Source of the DNA: Streptomyces orinoci | GTDB lineage: Bacteria > Actinomycetota > Actinomycetes > Streptomycetales > Streptomycetaceae | Reading direction: 5' to 3' | Length of the DNA: 64,000 nucleotides | Assembly: GCF_003121295.1 (NCBI RefSeq) | Contig: NZ_PHNC01000029.1 | Location: 1,426,001 to 1,490,000 of the forward strand | The notes under the pieces: model-generated | Seen by the model: only the letters and a program-made list of their open reading frames with translations | Database searches by the model: none | What the model was told of the DNA's origin: nothing | Shown here: positions 1 to 6,875 of the stretch, piece after piece | How the letters are laid out: every line of letters begins with the position of its first letter | How positions within the stretch are numbered: position 1 is the stretch's first letter | Program-made: the position numbers and the translations under genes

Positions 1-14
1 ACCGGCCGGCTGCG

Positions 15-199
15 TGAACGCGGTGAACAGCCCGTGTACGCCCGTACAGCAGCCCGGACTGACTGTCCCGTACGCGCCGTACACCCGCCTGCCCGTACGG
101 CCTCCAGGCCCTTCGAAGGGGGTGGAGGCGTGAACGCAATGAACCGCACCCATGAACACCCGCCGCCCGGCTGTGAACACTGGCACCGCCGCGGTGAAC
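15..199 (+). repeat. TGAAC motif cluster upstream of rep
   Basis: The pentamer TGAAC starts at 15, 24, 131, 140, 153, 174 and 195. Several spacings are 9 or 21 bases. CCGTAC is also repeated between about 40 and 100. The cluster lies just before the replication gene of an integrative element, so it could be an operator or part of a replication control region. It could also be the 3' end of an upstream gene that I cannot see. Confidence 0.3.
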
Positions 200-228
200 A
201 CCGCCCCGGAAAGGGGGCGCCGCAATGA
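139..228 (+). CDS. possible short ORF coupled to rep
   Basis: This is a 29-residue open frame that begins with ATG about 9 bases after a GGTGGAGG ribosome-binding sequence. Its TGA stop overlaps the rep ATG (ATGA), the usual sign of translational coupling. The peptide is rich in His, Pro and Arg and has one Cys, with no recognisable family. It may be a leader peptide or the end of a longer upstream gene in the same frame, because the frame stays open upstream to about 34. Coding is plausible but unproven. Confidence 0.3.
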   Translation: MNRTHEHPPPGCEHWHRRGEHRPGKGAPQ

Positions 229-1892
229 GCGTGGACACATCGATGCCGCATGATGACGAGCTGGAACGGTGTGTGCTGGGGTGCGTGGTCTGCTACCCGG
301 ACCGGTTCGCCGACCTGTCGCTCATCCTGGAGCCGGACGACTTCTACAACCCCGCCCACAGCATCCTGTGGTCCACCCTCGGCCAGCGGCTGGAGCGCGG
401 CGAACCGGTGGACCCGCCCGCCCTCACTGCGGCATTGGCCGCCGCTGACAACCTCAGGTCGGCCGGCGGTCCCGCCTACGTCTCCGCCCTCCCTCAGTAC
501 GCGGTGCCGGATGCCACCTGGCATGCCGATGAGGTCAAGCGCCTCGCCCGGCTACGAGCCGCCCGCCAGCTCGGGGCCCGGCTCATGCAGGCCACCGCCC
601 AGCCCGGCGCCGAACTGACCGACCTGGCCGCCCTGGTGGTCGATGCACTGCCCGTCCTGGAAGCCAACGACAGCTCCGGCCGGGCCAGCCGTCCAGTTTT
701 CTGGACAGCCGACGCCCTGTACCGGGCCGAGTTCCCCGAACCTCGCTGGGCCGTCCCCGACCTCATCCCCGAGGGGCTGACCGTGCTGACCGGGGCCCCG
801 AAGGTCGGCAAGTCCTGGATCTGCCTGGGTTTGGGGCTGGCCGTGGCCACCGGCGGCAAAGCCCTGGACGCCATCCCCGTCCAGCAAGGCGAAGCGCTCT
901 ACCTGGCGTTGGAGGACACCCCCCGCCGCATGCAGTCCCGCCTCCACCGCGTCCTGGGCGACCAACCGCCGCCCGAGGCGCTGCACATCCATGTGGAGCT
1001 GCCCGCCGGGCTGGGCGGCATCCGCCGGTGGCTCGATCAGCACCCCACCGCCCGCCTGGTCATCGTGGACGTCCTCCAACGCGTCCGCAGCGACACCGGA
1101 CGCGAGACCAGCGCCTACGCCGCCGACTACGCCGCCATCACCGCCCTGAAACGCCTAGCCGACGCCTACCAGGTGGCGTTCATCGTGGTCCACCACATCC
1201 GCAAAGCCCAGTCGGCGGACTGGATGGACGCCACCTCCGGCACCAACGGCATCAACGGCGCCGCCGACGCCACCCTGTATTTCTCCCGCGCCCGCGGCGA
1301 AGCCGAGGGCCTGCTGAACCTCACCGGCCGGGACGTGGAGGAGAACGAATACGCCCTACGGCGCAGCGAAGGGTCGATGACCTGGCACCTGATGGACGGT
1401 CCCGCCGACATTGCCACCGCCACCGAACCCAATGCCAAGATCCTCGCCCACCTCCACGAACATGGCCCGGCCACCCCGAAGGAAGTGGCCGCGGCCACCG
1501 GGCAGGACCCGAAGACCGTCCGCACCCTCATGGGTCGCCTGCGGGATCGGGGCCGCCTCACCCAGCTCGGCCAGCGCGGCCCCTACGCCATCCCCGGACA
1601 GGCCACCGCGCTGGAAGGCAACAAGACAACAGGTGTTGCCTCCGCTGTTGCCTCCGTTTCCCCAGGTCAACGGGGTGAAGGCAACAAGGCAACACAGGCA
1701 ACAGCCCCCGACCCTGGCGGCCCGACCCCCTCAACCGTGTTGCCTCTGTTGCCTTGTTGCCTCCAGGGCCCTGACCAGCACGAATGCGAGGCAACAGGCA
1801 AGGCAACAGGTGTTGCCTTGTTGCCTCCCCACCCCGCCGAACCCGTACGAGACCAGCGTGATGAGCATCGCGCCGGACACGACGCAGCCTGA
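225..1892 (+). CDS. AICE replication protein: DnaB-N domain fused to RepA-like AAA ATPase
   Basis: The 555-residue protein has three parts. Residues about 8-140 resemble the DnaB helicase N-terminal helical domain (start LERCVLGCVV). Residues about 180-360 form a RecA/RepA-like (AAA_25) ATPase with Walker A GAPKVGKS at 190-197, a Walker B strand LVIVDVL at 278-284 and the VVHHIRK motif of this family. Residues about 402-457 look like a winged helix (KEVAAATGQDPKTVRTLMGR). The last 90 residues are low complexity because the DNA there is an iteron-like array. It most likely initiates autonomous replication of the integrative element by loading or acting as a helicase. No primase domain is visible. 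The start is chosen for its RBS (GGAAAGGGGG) and the ATGA overlap upstream. Confidence 0.75.
   Translation: MSVDTSMPHDDELERCVLGCVVCYPDRFADLSLILEPDDFYNPAHSILWSTLGQRLERGEPVDPPALTAALAAADNLRSAGGPAYVSALPQYAVPDATWHADEVKRLARLRAARQLGARLMQATAQPGAELTDLAALVVDALPVLEANDSSGRASRPVFWTADALYRAEFPEPRWAVPDLIPEGLTVLTGAPKVGKSWICLGLGLAVATGGKALDAIPVQQGEALYLALEDTPRRMQSRLHRVLGDQPPPEALHIHVELPAGLGGIRRWLDQHPTARLVIVDVLQRVRSDTGRETSAYAADYAAITALKRLADAYQVAFIVVHHIRKAQSADWMDATSGTNGINGAADATLYFSRARGEAEGLLNLTGRDVEENEYALRRSEGSMTWHLMDGPADIATATEPNAKILAHLHEHGPATPKEVAAATGQDPKTVRTLMGRLRDRGRLTQLGQRGPYAIPGQATALEGNKTTGVASAVASVSPGQRGEGNKATQATAPDPGGPTPSTVLPLLPCCLQGPDQHECEATGKATGVALLPPHPAEPVRDQRDEHRAGHDAA
1617..1825. repeat. iteron-like array (13 copies of GGCAACA/TGTTGCC) in rep 3' end
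   Basis: GGCAACA starts at 1617, 1680, 1688, 1697, 1790 and 1802. Its reverse complement TGTTGCC starts at 1634, 1646, 1738, 1747, 1755, 1811 and 1819. Copies come in direct runs and facing pairs, and AAGGCAACA and TGTTGCCTT face each other across 2 bases at 1800-1819. The words lie inside the coding sequence and in different frames, so protein selection does not explain them. The arrangement resembles iterons, and this is the best candidate for the replication origin of the element. Confidence 0.6.
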
Positions 1893-1902
1893 CGGCCGCT
1901 CT

Positions 1903-1938
1903 TCTAGCGCTAGACCCCAATCCCTCTAGCGCTAGAGG
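1903..1938. repeat. paired palindromes centred on CTAGCGCTAG
   Basis: Two perfect palindromes lie just after the rep stop: TCTAGCGCTAGA at 1903-1914 and CCTCTAGCGCTAGAGG at 1923-1938. Their centres are 22 bases apart, about two helical turns, which suits cooperative binding by a dimeric regulator. They could also form small cruciforms near an origin. The regulator is not in the window. Confidence 0.5.
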
Positions 1939-1977
1939 ACCTGCTAGCGGCTCTAAGGCCGGTTGATCAGGTCGTTA

Positions 1978-3137
1978 CTGAGCTTGTCGGTGTGATGTCG
2001 TGGGGGCTGACGGGTGGTGATCGTCGCGGTATGCCCGAGTCATGAGGTATCCGCAAGGCGGTGGCTTGACCGCCGAACGGCGGGCATTCCGTGAGCGCAT
2101 CCGTGTGGAAGCGGCCAGGATGTTCGCCGCCGGACAGGACAACGCCGTGGTGGCCAAGCGATTACGGGTCAGCGTGCGGTCGGTGCAGCGGTGGCGCCGT
2201 TCCTGGAACGACGGCGGCCCGAAGGCCCTGCAGTCCAGGGGCTCACCAGGCCGCCCCAAGCTGAGCGAGGCCCTGTTCGCGGTGCTGGAACAGGAGCTGG
2301 ACAAGGGGCCGGTCGCGCACGGCTGGCCGGACCAGACCTGGACTCTGGACCGGATCAGGACGCTGATCGGGCGCTGTTTCCACAAGAGCATCACGCTGTC
2401 GGCCATCGCGCAGATGCTGCGGCGGCACGGGTGGAGCCACCAGGTCCCGGCCCGGCGTGCGCTGGAGCGCGACGAGGACGCGATCACGGGATGGGTGAGG
2501 GAGACCTGGCCGCAGGTGGAAGCACCGCGGCGGCGCTCGGTGCCTACGTCGTCTTCGAGGACGAGGCCGGCTTCTCGATGACGCCGCCCACCACCCGCAC
2601 CTGGTCGAGGCGAGGCCGGACTCCGGTGGTCCGGGTCCGCGGACGCTCCCGGCGCAGAGTCTCCCTGGCCGCCCTGTGCTGCTACCGCCCAGGCGAACGT
2701 TCACGCCTGATCTACCGGCCCATGATGCACAAGGACCACAAGACCAAAGAGCGCCGCAGCTTCGCCTGGACCGACTTCCGTGACCTGCTCGTGGCCGCCC
2801 ACCAGCAGCTCGGCGCCCCACTCGTAGTGGTCTGGGACAACCTCAACACCCACCGCGCCGCCGGGATGCGCGACTTCATCGCCGGGCACGACTGGATCAC
2901 CGCCTTCCACCTGCCGCCCTACGCGCCCGACCTCAACCCGGTCGAGGGCATCTGGTCACTGCTGCGGCGCAGTTCCCAGACCAACACCGCCTTCACCGAC
3001 CCCGACCAGTTCGTCCGGCACCTGCGGCACGGCCTGCGCGAGATCCAGTACCGCAGTCACCTCATCGACGCATGCCTCACCGCAACCGGACTCCCGCAGA
3101 CCAGATCACCCTGACGACATCACAACGACAAGCTCAG
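1978..3137 (+). mobile_element. IS630-family insertion sequence, 1160 bp
   Basis: The ends are 24-bp inverted repeats at 1978-2001 and 3114-3137 (outer bases CTGAGCTTGTCG), differing at a single position. Each end is flanked by TA (1976-1977 and 3138-3139), the target duplication typical of IS630/Tc1-mariner elements. The body encodes a DDE transposase in two overlapping frames. The insertion lies between rep and xis. Joining the flanks without it restores a 10-bp inverted repeat (1947-1956 with 3144-3153), so the element landed inside an existing stem-loop. Confidence 0.88.
2042..3114 (+). CDS. IS630 transposase in two frames (frameshift near 2515-2525)
   Basis: The N-terminal frame (2042-2581) carries a helix-turn-helix region with AKRLRVSVRSVQRWRR. 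The C-terminal part continues in the -1 frame to 3114 and carries the DDE catalytic residues: Asp in FEDEAGF, Asp in VVWDNLNTH and Glu in PDLNPVEGIW. The switch must occur between GTGGAAGC and the GCGGCGGCG run, where the second frame resumes with ALGAYVVFEDE. Many IS630 members use programmed -1 frameshifting, but a single-base deletion would look the same, and I see no classical A-rich slippery heptamer. The ends and catalytic residues are intact, so recent insertion and possible activity are likely if frameshifting works. Confidence 0.75.
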
Positions 3138-3169
3138 TAGCCGTTAGAGCCGCCGCCCGCGCATCACCC

Positions 3170-3206
3170 CCGCTACCGGTAGCGGCCACCCCTGCTACCG
3201 GTAGCA
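3170..3206. repeat. paired palindromes centred on GCTACCGGTAGC upstream of xis
   Basis: There are two perfect palindromes, CCGCTACCGGTAGCGG (3170-3185) and TGCTACCGGTAGCA (3193-3206), followed by a bare GCTAGC at 3212-3217. Their centres are again about 22 bases apart, matching the spacing of the CTAGCGCTAG pair near rep. They lie 135-170 bases upstream of xis and are candidate operators for excision control. Confidence 0.5.
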
Positions 3207-3340
3207 CCCCCGCTAGCACCCCACACCCGCAGTGATCAGGCCCGTAGCGCGTAGCGGGCCCCGCCCAGCACACCCCAAAACCGGCCGGAAAGCCGCCTGC
3301 TGGCCCTTCCGCGCCCTGCTACCGGAAAGGAGTCCACCTC

Positions 3341-3562
3341 ATGGCAGGGCATGCCCAATCGCCGAACGCCCGCCGCCGTGCCCGTGCGGACGACCTGCTG
3401 CCGCTCACGGCCGTCCTGGCCGAACTCGGCATCACCCGCGCCACTTGGTACCGCTGGCGGAACCGGGGCTATGGCCCCGAGGCCCGCCGCCTGCCGAACG
3501 GCCAGATCCGGGTCCGCCGCGGCGCCCTGGACGACTTCAAGAACAGCTTGGAGGCGGCATGA
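3341..3562 (+). CDS. xis: excisionase (Xis), MerR-like HTH
   Basis: This is a 73-residue basic protein. Residues 20-60 contain a winged-helix/MerR-like DNA-binding fold (LAELGITRATWYRWRNRGYGPE), and the gene is immediately followed by the integrase with an ATGA overlap. This is the standard xis-int arrangement of actinomycete integrative elements. Xis would direct the integrase toward excision by bending DNA at the attachment sites. A good RBS (GGAAAGGAG) precedes the ATG. The helix-turn-helix assignment is seen in the sequence and the excisionase role is inferred from size and context. Confidence 0.85.
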   Translation: MAGHAQSPNARRRARADDLLPLTAVLAELGITRATWYRWRNRGYGPEARRLPNGQIRVRRGALDDFKNSLEAA

Positions 3563-4938
3563 ACCACTGGAGCTACACCGTGCGCGTCTGGGCCATCCGC
3601 AAGCGGCCGTACCGGAAGCCATACCAACTCCGCTGGCAGGTCGGCCATCGCCCGCACTCGGAGTCCTTCCTGACATCCGGGCTGGCCGAGAGCAGGCGCG
3701 CCCAGCTCGTCACGGCGGCCCGGGCGGGTGAACCGTTCGATGTCGAGAGCGGGTTGCCCAAGTCGATGGTCCAGAAGGAGACGGATATCCCCTGGTACCA
3801 GCACGCCCGGAACTACATCGAGATGAAGTGGGACTACGCCCCCGCCACCACCCGCCGAGGTCTCGCCGAAGCGATGGCCACGGTTACGCCCATCCTGGTG
3901 AAGGACACCAAGGGCATGGCGGACCCTCGCACCGTGCGGCGGGCCCTCTATAGCTGGGCCTTCAATAAGAAGCGCTGGGAGGAGGAGCCCCCGCCCGAGG
4001 TCAAGGCGGTGCTGGACTGGTTCGAGCGCAAGTCCCTGCCCGTGTCGGCGCTAGCGGAGCGGCTGCTGGCCCGTAAGGCGCTGAACGCCTGCACCAAGCG
4101 GCTGGACGGCAAGGTCTCCGCCGGGTCCGTCATAGCCCGGAAGCGCGCGGTCTTCCATCAGTCCCTTGAGTTCGCCGTCGAGGCGGAGCTGTTGGAGGAG
4201 AACCCGCTGCATGGACTCCAGTGGAAGCCGCCGGAGAAGGTGGATGAGGAGGTGGATCCCGAGTGCGTACCGGACCCCGAGCTGGCGGAGCGTCTGCTGG
4301 CCGGCGCCCGGGCGCAAGGGGCCCGCGGTCGTCATCTCGAAGCGTTCTACGGAGCCATCCTCTTTGCCGCGGCACGCCCCGGTGAGGCGGTCGGGCTGAG
4401 GCGTACGGACTTCCACCTACCCCGCCGGGGGTGGGGCACCGTATGGCTGCGCGAGAGCCGCCCGAGAGCGGGACGGCCCTGGACGGACTCCGGGGAAGCT
4501 CATGACCGCAAGGGGCTCAAGCACCGCTCGCGCAAGGCAGTGCGGGCCGTCCCCATCCCTCCCCGGTATGTGGCCATGGTGCGCTGGCACATCACGGTCC
4601 ACGGCGTGGCCCCTGACGGCCGCCTGTTCCGCACGGCCCGGGGCGGCATGGTGCAGGAAAGCGGGTACGGCGAAGTCTGGGCACGCGCCCGTGAGGCAGT
4701 GCTGGCGCCGGAGGAACAGAAGACCAAGCTGGCCAAGCGGCCGTATGACCTTCGCCATACGGCGGTGTCCACCTGGCTGAGCGCGGGCGTGGAACCCCAG
4801 CTCGTTGCCGAGCGCGCCGGGCACAGCGTGGCCGTCCTGTTCCGGGTCTACGCCAAGTTCCTGAAAGGCGGGGATGACGCGGCGAACGCCAAGATTGAGG
4901 CCCGGCTGAACGCGCACCGGAGCCGGGACGCCGGGTGA
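3559..4938 (+). CDS. int: site-specific tyrosine integrase of the element
   Basis: The 459-residue tyrosine recombinase has an N-terminal arm-binding region (1-60), a core-binding helical domain (about 75-225) and a catalytic domain (about 235-440). Catalytic residues visible are Arg273 (AARPGEAVGLRR), Arg399 in PYDLRHT, His422 in AGHSV and the nucleophile Tyr431 (RVYAKFL). Tyr396 replaces the usual first His of HxxR, a common variant. The frame is open upstream to 3232, but the ATG at 3559 overlapping the xis stop is the likely start. The gene points toward the 3' end of tRNA-Tyr about 420 bp away, so that tRNA is the expected target, as for SLP1. Confidence 0.92.
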   Translation: MNHWSYTVRVWAIRKRPYRKPYQLRWQVGHRPHSESFLTSGLAESRRAQLVTAARAGEPFDVESGLPKSMVQKETDIPWYQHARNYIEMKWDYAPATTRRGLAEAMATVTPILVKDTKGMADPRTVRRALYSWAFNKKRWEEEPPPEVKAVLDWFERKSLPVSALAERLLARKALNACTKRLDGKVSAGSVIARKRAVFHQSLEFAVEAELLEENPLHGLQWKPPEKVDEEVDPECVPDPELAERLLAGARAQGARGRHLEAFYGAILFAAARPGEAVGLRRTDFHLPRRGWGTVWLRESRPRAGRPWTDSGEAHDRKGLKHRSRKAVRAVPIPPRYVAMVRWHITVHGVAPDGRLFRTARGGMVQESGYGEVWARAREAVLAPEEQKTKLAKRPYDLRHTAVSTWLSAGVEPQLVAERAGHSVAVLFRVYAKFLKGGDDAANAKIEARLNAHRSRDAG

Positions 4939-4945
4939 CCGCGGC

Positions 4946-4970
4946 CACCGGCCCCAGCCCGGGGCCGGTG
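4946..4970 (+). terminator. terminator after int
   Basis: A perfect 10-bp stem (CACCGGCCCC with GGGGCCGGTG) closes a 5-base loop and starts 8 bases after the int stop. It is followed by GGAATCCTT rather than a clean T run. Confidence 0.6.
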
Positions 4971-5307
4971 GGAATCCTTGGCCCGAAGATCGCCAAACGG
5001 CGCCACAGGTTGCCGTCTCCGGCCCGTTCTCGGGCGTCCGTGGGTGATTGGACGTCCGGAGAGATCCACGGACCCCAGGGGGGTGCACAGAGGTTTCCGC
5101 AGGTCAGCGGCTGATTGTCTGTATCTGTGGGGACGGATACCCGCTCCGGCCAGGCGTCCGCGGCGCCCGGCCAGCGGGGCAGCCGTTCTCCGGGGGCCCC
5201 GGGGCCGGCGCCCGAATCCCGTCCACGCCTCGTCCATACCTACTGATAGAGAGTGAGATCGAACGAGACAGAGTGAGACAGGCAGGCGTGCTGACCGCCC
5301 CAATACA
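4971..5307. other. int-tRNA interval with candidate attachment arm repeats
   Basis: No convincing gene is seen in this stretch. The repeat AGAGTGAGA occurs at 5250-5258 and 5270-5278, and GAGACA at 5265-5270 and 5275-5280, in a purine-rich strip less G+C rich than its surroundings. This position, between int and the tRNA crossover, is where arm-type integrase or Xis sites are expected. Which repeats matter is not resolvable from sequence alone. Confidence 0.35.
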
Positions 5308-5347
5308 GATGGGCCCTGAGCCGCGTTTCCGCAGATCAGGGCCCATC
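5308..5347 (-). terminator. terminator after tRNA-Tyr
   Basis: A perfect 12-bp inverted repeat (GATGGGCCCTGA with TCAGGGCCCATC) around a 16-base loop lies 10 bases past the tRNA 3' end. It is symmetric and could stop transcription from both sides. Confidence 0.6.
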
Positions 5348-5356
5348 TATTTCCAG

Positions 5357-5438
5357 TGGCGGCGCCAGGATTCGAACCTGGGTAGGCTAAGCCGACGGAT
5401 TTACAGTCCGCTCCCATTGGCCACTCGGGCACACCGCC
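5357..5438 (-). tRNA. tRNA-Tyr (GTA)
   Basis: The reverse complement folds as an 82-nt class II tRNA. It has an acceptor stem GGCGGTG/CGCCGCC with discriminator A, a long variable arm, a T arm CCAGG-TTCGAAT-CCTGG and anticodon GTA in the loop ACTGTAAA. CCA is not encoded. The 3' end faces the integrase, so its 3' half probably contains the att core and was regenerated by the integrated element. SLP1 of S. coelicolor is known to use a tRNA-Tyr gene. Confidence 0.95.
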
Positions 5439-5653
5439 ATGGGTGGTGCTGCCTCGGATGCTCTTTCGAGCTGCTCCGTGGCAACGACGTAAACGATACC
5501 CGATGACCAGGGGTGCTCCGCCACTCGGTTTGCAGCCGCTCGAACGGGGCCCCGGGTGACTAGGCTGGCGGGGCGGCCTCCCCCGGCGTCCCGCCGGAGG
5601 TTCCCCCCGAGCCGCCACCCCTGATGGATCTACGCACGAGGAGCCAACTCAAT

Positions 5654-6142
5654 ATGGCCGACTCCAGTTTCGACATCGTCTCGAAGGTCGAGCGGCAGGA
5701 GGTGGACAACGCCCTCAACCAGGCCGCCAAGGAAATCTCCCAGCGGTACGACTTCAAGGGCACCGGCGCCTCGATCTCCTGGTCCGGCGAGAAGATCGAG
5801 ATGCGGGCCAACGGCGAGGAGCGGGTCAAGGCGATCCTGGACGTCTTCCAGTCCAAGCTGATCAAGCGCGGCATCTCGCTGAAGGCCCTGGAGACGGGCG
5901 AGCCGCAGGTCTCCGGCAAGGAGTACAAGATCTTCTGCTCCATCCAGGAGGGCATCTCCCAGGAGAACGCCAAGAAGGTCGCCAAGATCATCCGCGATGA
6001 GGGCCCCAAGGGCATCAAGGCCCAGGTCCAGGGCGACGAGCTGCGGGTGTCCTCCAAGAGCCGGGACGACCTCCAGACCGTCATCGCCCTGCTCAAGGGC
6101 AAGGACCTGGACTTCGCCATCCAGTTCGTCAACTACCGCTGA
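5654..6142 (+). CDS. yajQ: YajQ family nucleotide-binding protein
   Basis: The 162-residue protein begins MADSSFDIVSKVERQEVDNAL, the signature start of the YajQ/DUF520 family. It has two ferredoxin-like halves and ends with the typical DFAIQFVNYR. In some bacteria YajQ binds cyclic di-GMP and acts as a transcription cofactor. Its role in Streptomyces is not established. The ATG at 5654 is preferred over an in-frame ATG at 5624 because family members start here and GAG lies upstream. Confidence 0.93.
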   Translation: MADSSFDIVSKVERQEVDNALNQAAKEISQRYDFKGTGASISWSGEKIEMRANGEERVKAILDVFQSKLIKRGISLKALETGEPQVSGKEYKIFCSIQEGISQENAKKVAKIIRDEGPKGIKAQVQGDELRVSSKSRDDLQTVIALLKGKDLDFAIQFVNYR

Positions 6143-6157
6143 CCCAGCGGGCATTCG

Positions 6158-6192
6158 GGAGGGGCGGCCGCGTCCACAGCGGCCGCCCCTCC
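6158..6192. terminator. bidirectional terminator yajQ / secreted protein gene
   Basis: A perfect 14-bp stem (GGAGGGGCGGCCGC and complement) surrounds a 7-base loop. It lies between convergent genes and starts 15 bases after the yajQ stop. Confidence 0.8.
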
Positions 6193-6204
6193 GTATGCAC
6201 CCGC

Positions 6205-6675
6205 TCAGAAGTCCACCGACTCCATGTCGTCCGCCCGCAGCACCGACTCCTGGGCGAAGGCGCGCTTGTACGCGGTGCGGATGGCCTCGATGTCGCGGTC
6301 CCTGACCCTGGCCTCCGACTTGGGGTAGAGAACGGTCAGTTGGTAGGAACGCTCGCGCACCACGGCGCCGTTCCTGCCCCGCCACTGGCCGCGGGCGTCC
6401 TGCACGGTCAGCCCGTCCGGGAAGCGCGGGGTGACTCTTTGGGACACAAAGTCCATGAACTGCCGGTCGGTGACGGCCGGTTTGCCGTCCGGCCGCCCGG
6501 TGCCGAAGAACAGATGGGTACCGATATAGGACTTGCCCCGGGTGGCGGCGGCCCGGGGGTCGGGTGCGGTGTCGCCGCCGGTGCCAAGGGCGGCGTAGGC
6601 GGTGGGCGCCCCCACGGCGAGGACGGCGGCCGCTGTCACGGCCGCGGCGCGCAGCCGGGGCTTGCTGCTGAGCAT
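6205..6675 (-). CDS. secreted DUF3574-like protein
   Basis: The 156-residue protein has a clear Sec signal peptide (SKPRLRAAAVTAAAVLAVG then APTAYA) with probable cleavage near residue 28. The mature part (SYIGTHLFFGTGRPDG, VTDRQFMDFV, VTPRFPDGLTVQDARGQW) matches my recollection of the DUF3574 family of small exported proteins, whose function is unknown. It is convergent with yajQ and shares its terminator. The start is the only ATG before the signal peptide. Confidence 0.72.
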   Translation of the reverse strand: MLSSKPRLRAAAVTAAAVLAVGAPTAYAALGTGGDTAPDPRAAATRGKSYIGTHLFFGTGRPDGKPAVTDRQFMDFVSQRVTPRFPDGLTVQDARGQWRGRNGAVVRERSYQLTVLYPKSEARVRDRDIEAIRTAYKRAFAQESVLRADDMESVDF

Positions 6676-6875
6676 GGTGGGCGATTCCCTTCGTCGTCGG
6701 CCATCAAGGCCCCGAGTCTGCTGCGCCTTACGCCCTTACGGGGCCCGATCGCCCCGCCTTGACCAGAAGGGGTGAGTCATCCCACGAACGCCGATGTCAC
6801 GGATCCGGGCACCCGTCCCGTCCTGGGGGTGACAACAGGTGATTGACCAAGACCGAAGGGACGGCGGAACGGAGC

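Noticed and set aside
1617..1825. Repeated words in rep as a possible CRISPR array
   Set aside because: Units are 7 bp, not 28-37 bp, in both orientations, and spacers are irregular. There are no cas genes. The pattern fits iterons.
3232..3558. Upstream extension of the integrase frame to 3232
   Set aside because: It overlaps xis entirely and gives a Pro/Arg-rich shadow peptide. The ATGA overlap with xis marks the real start at 3559.
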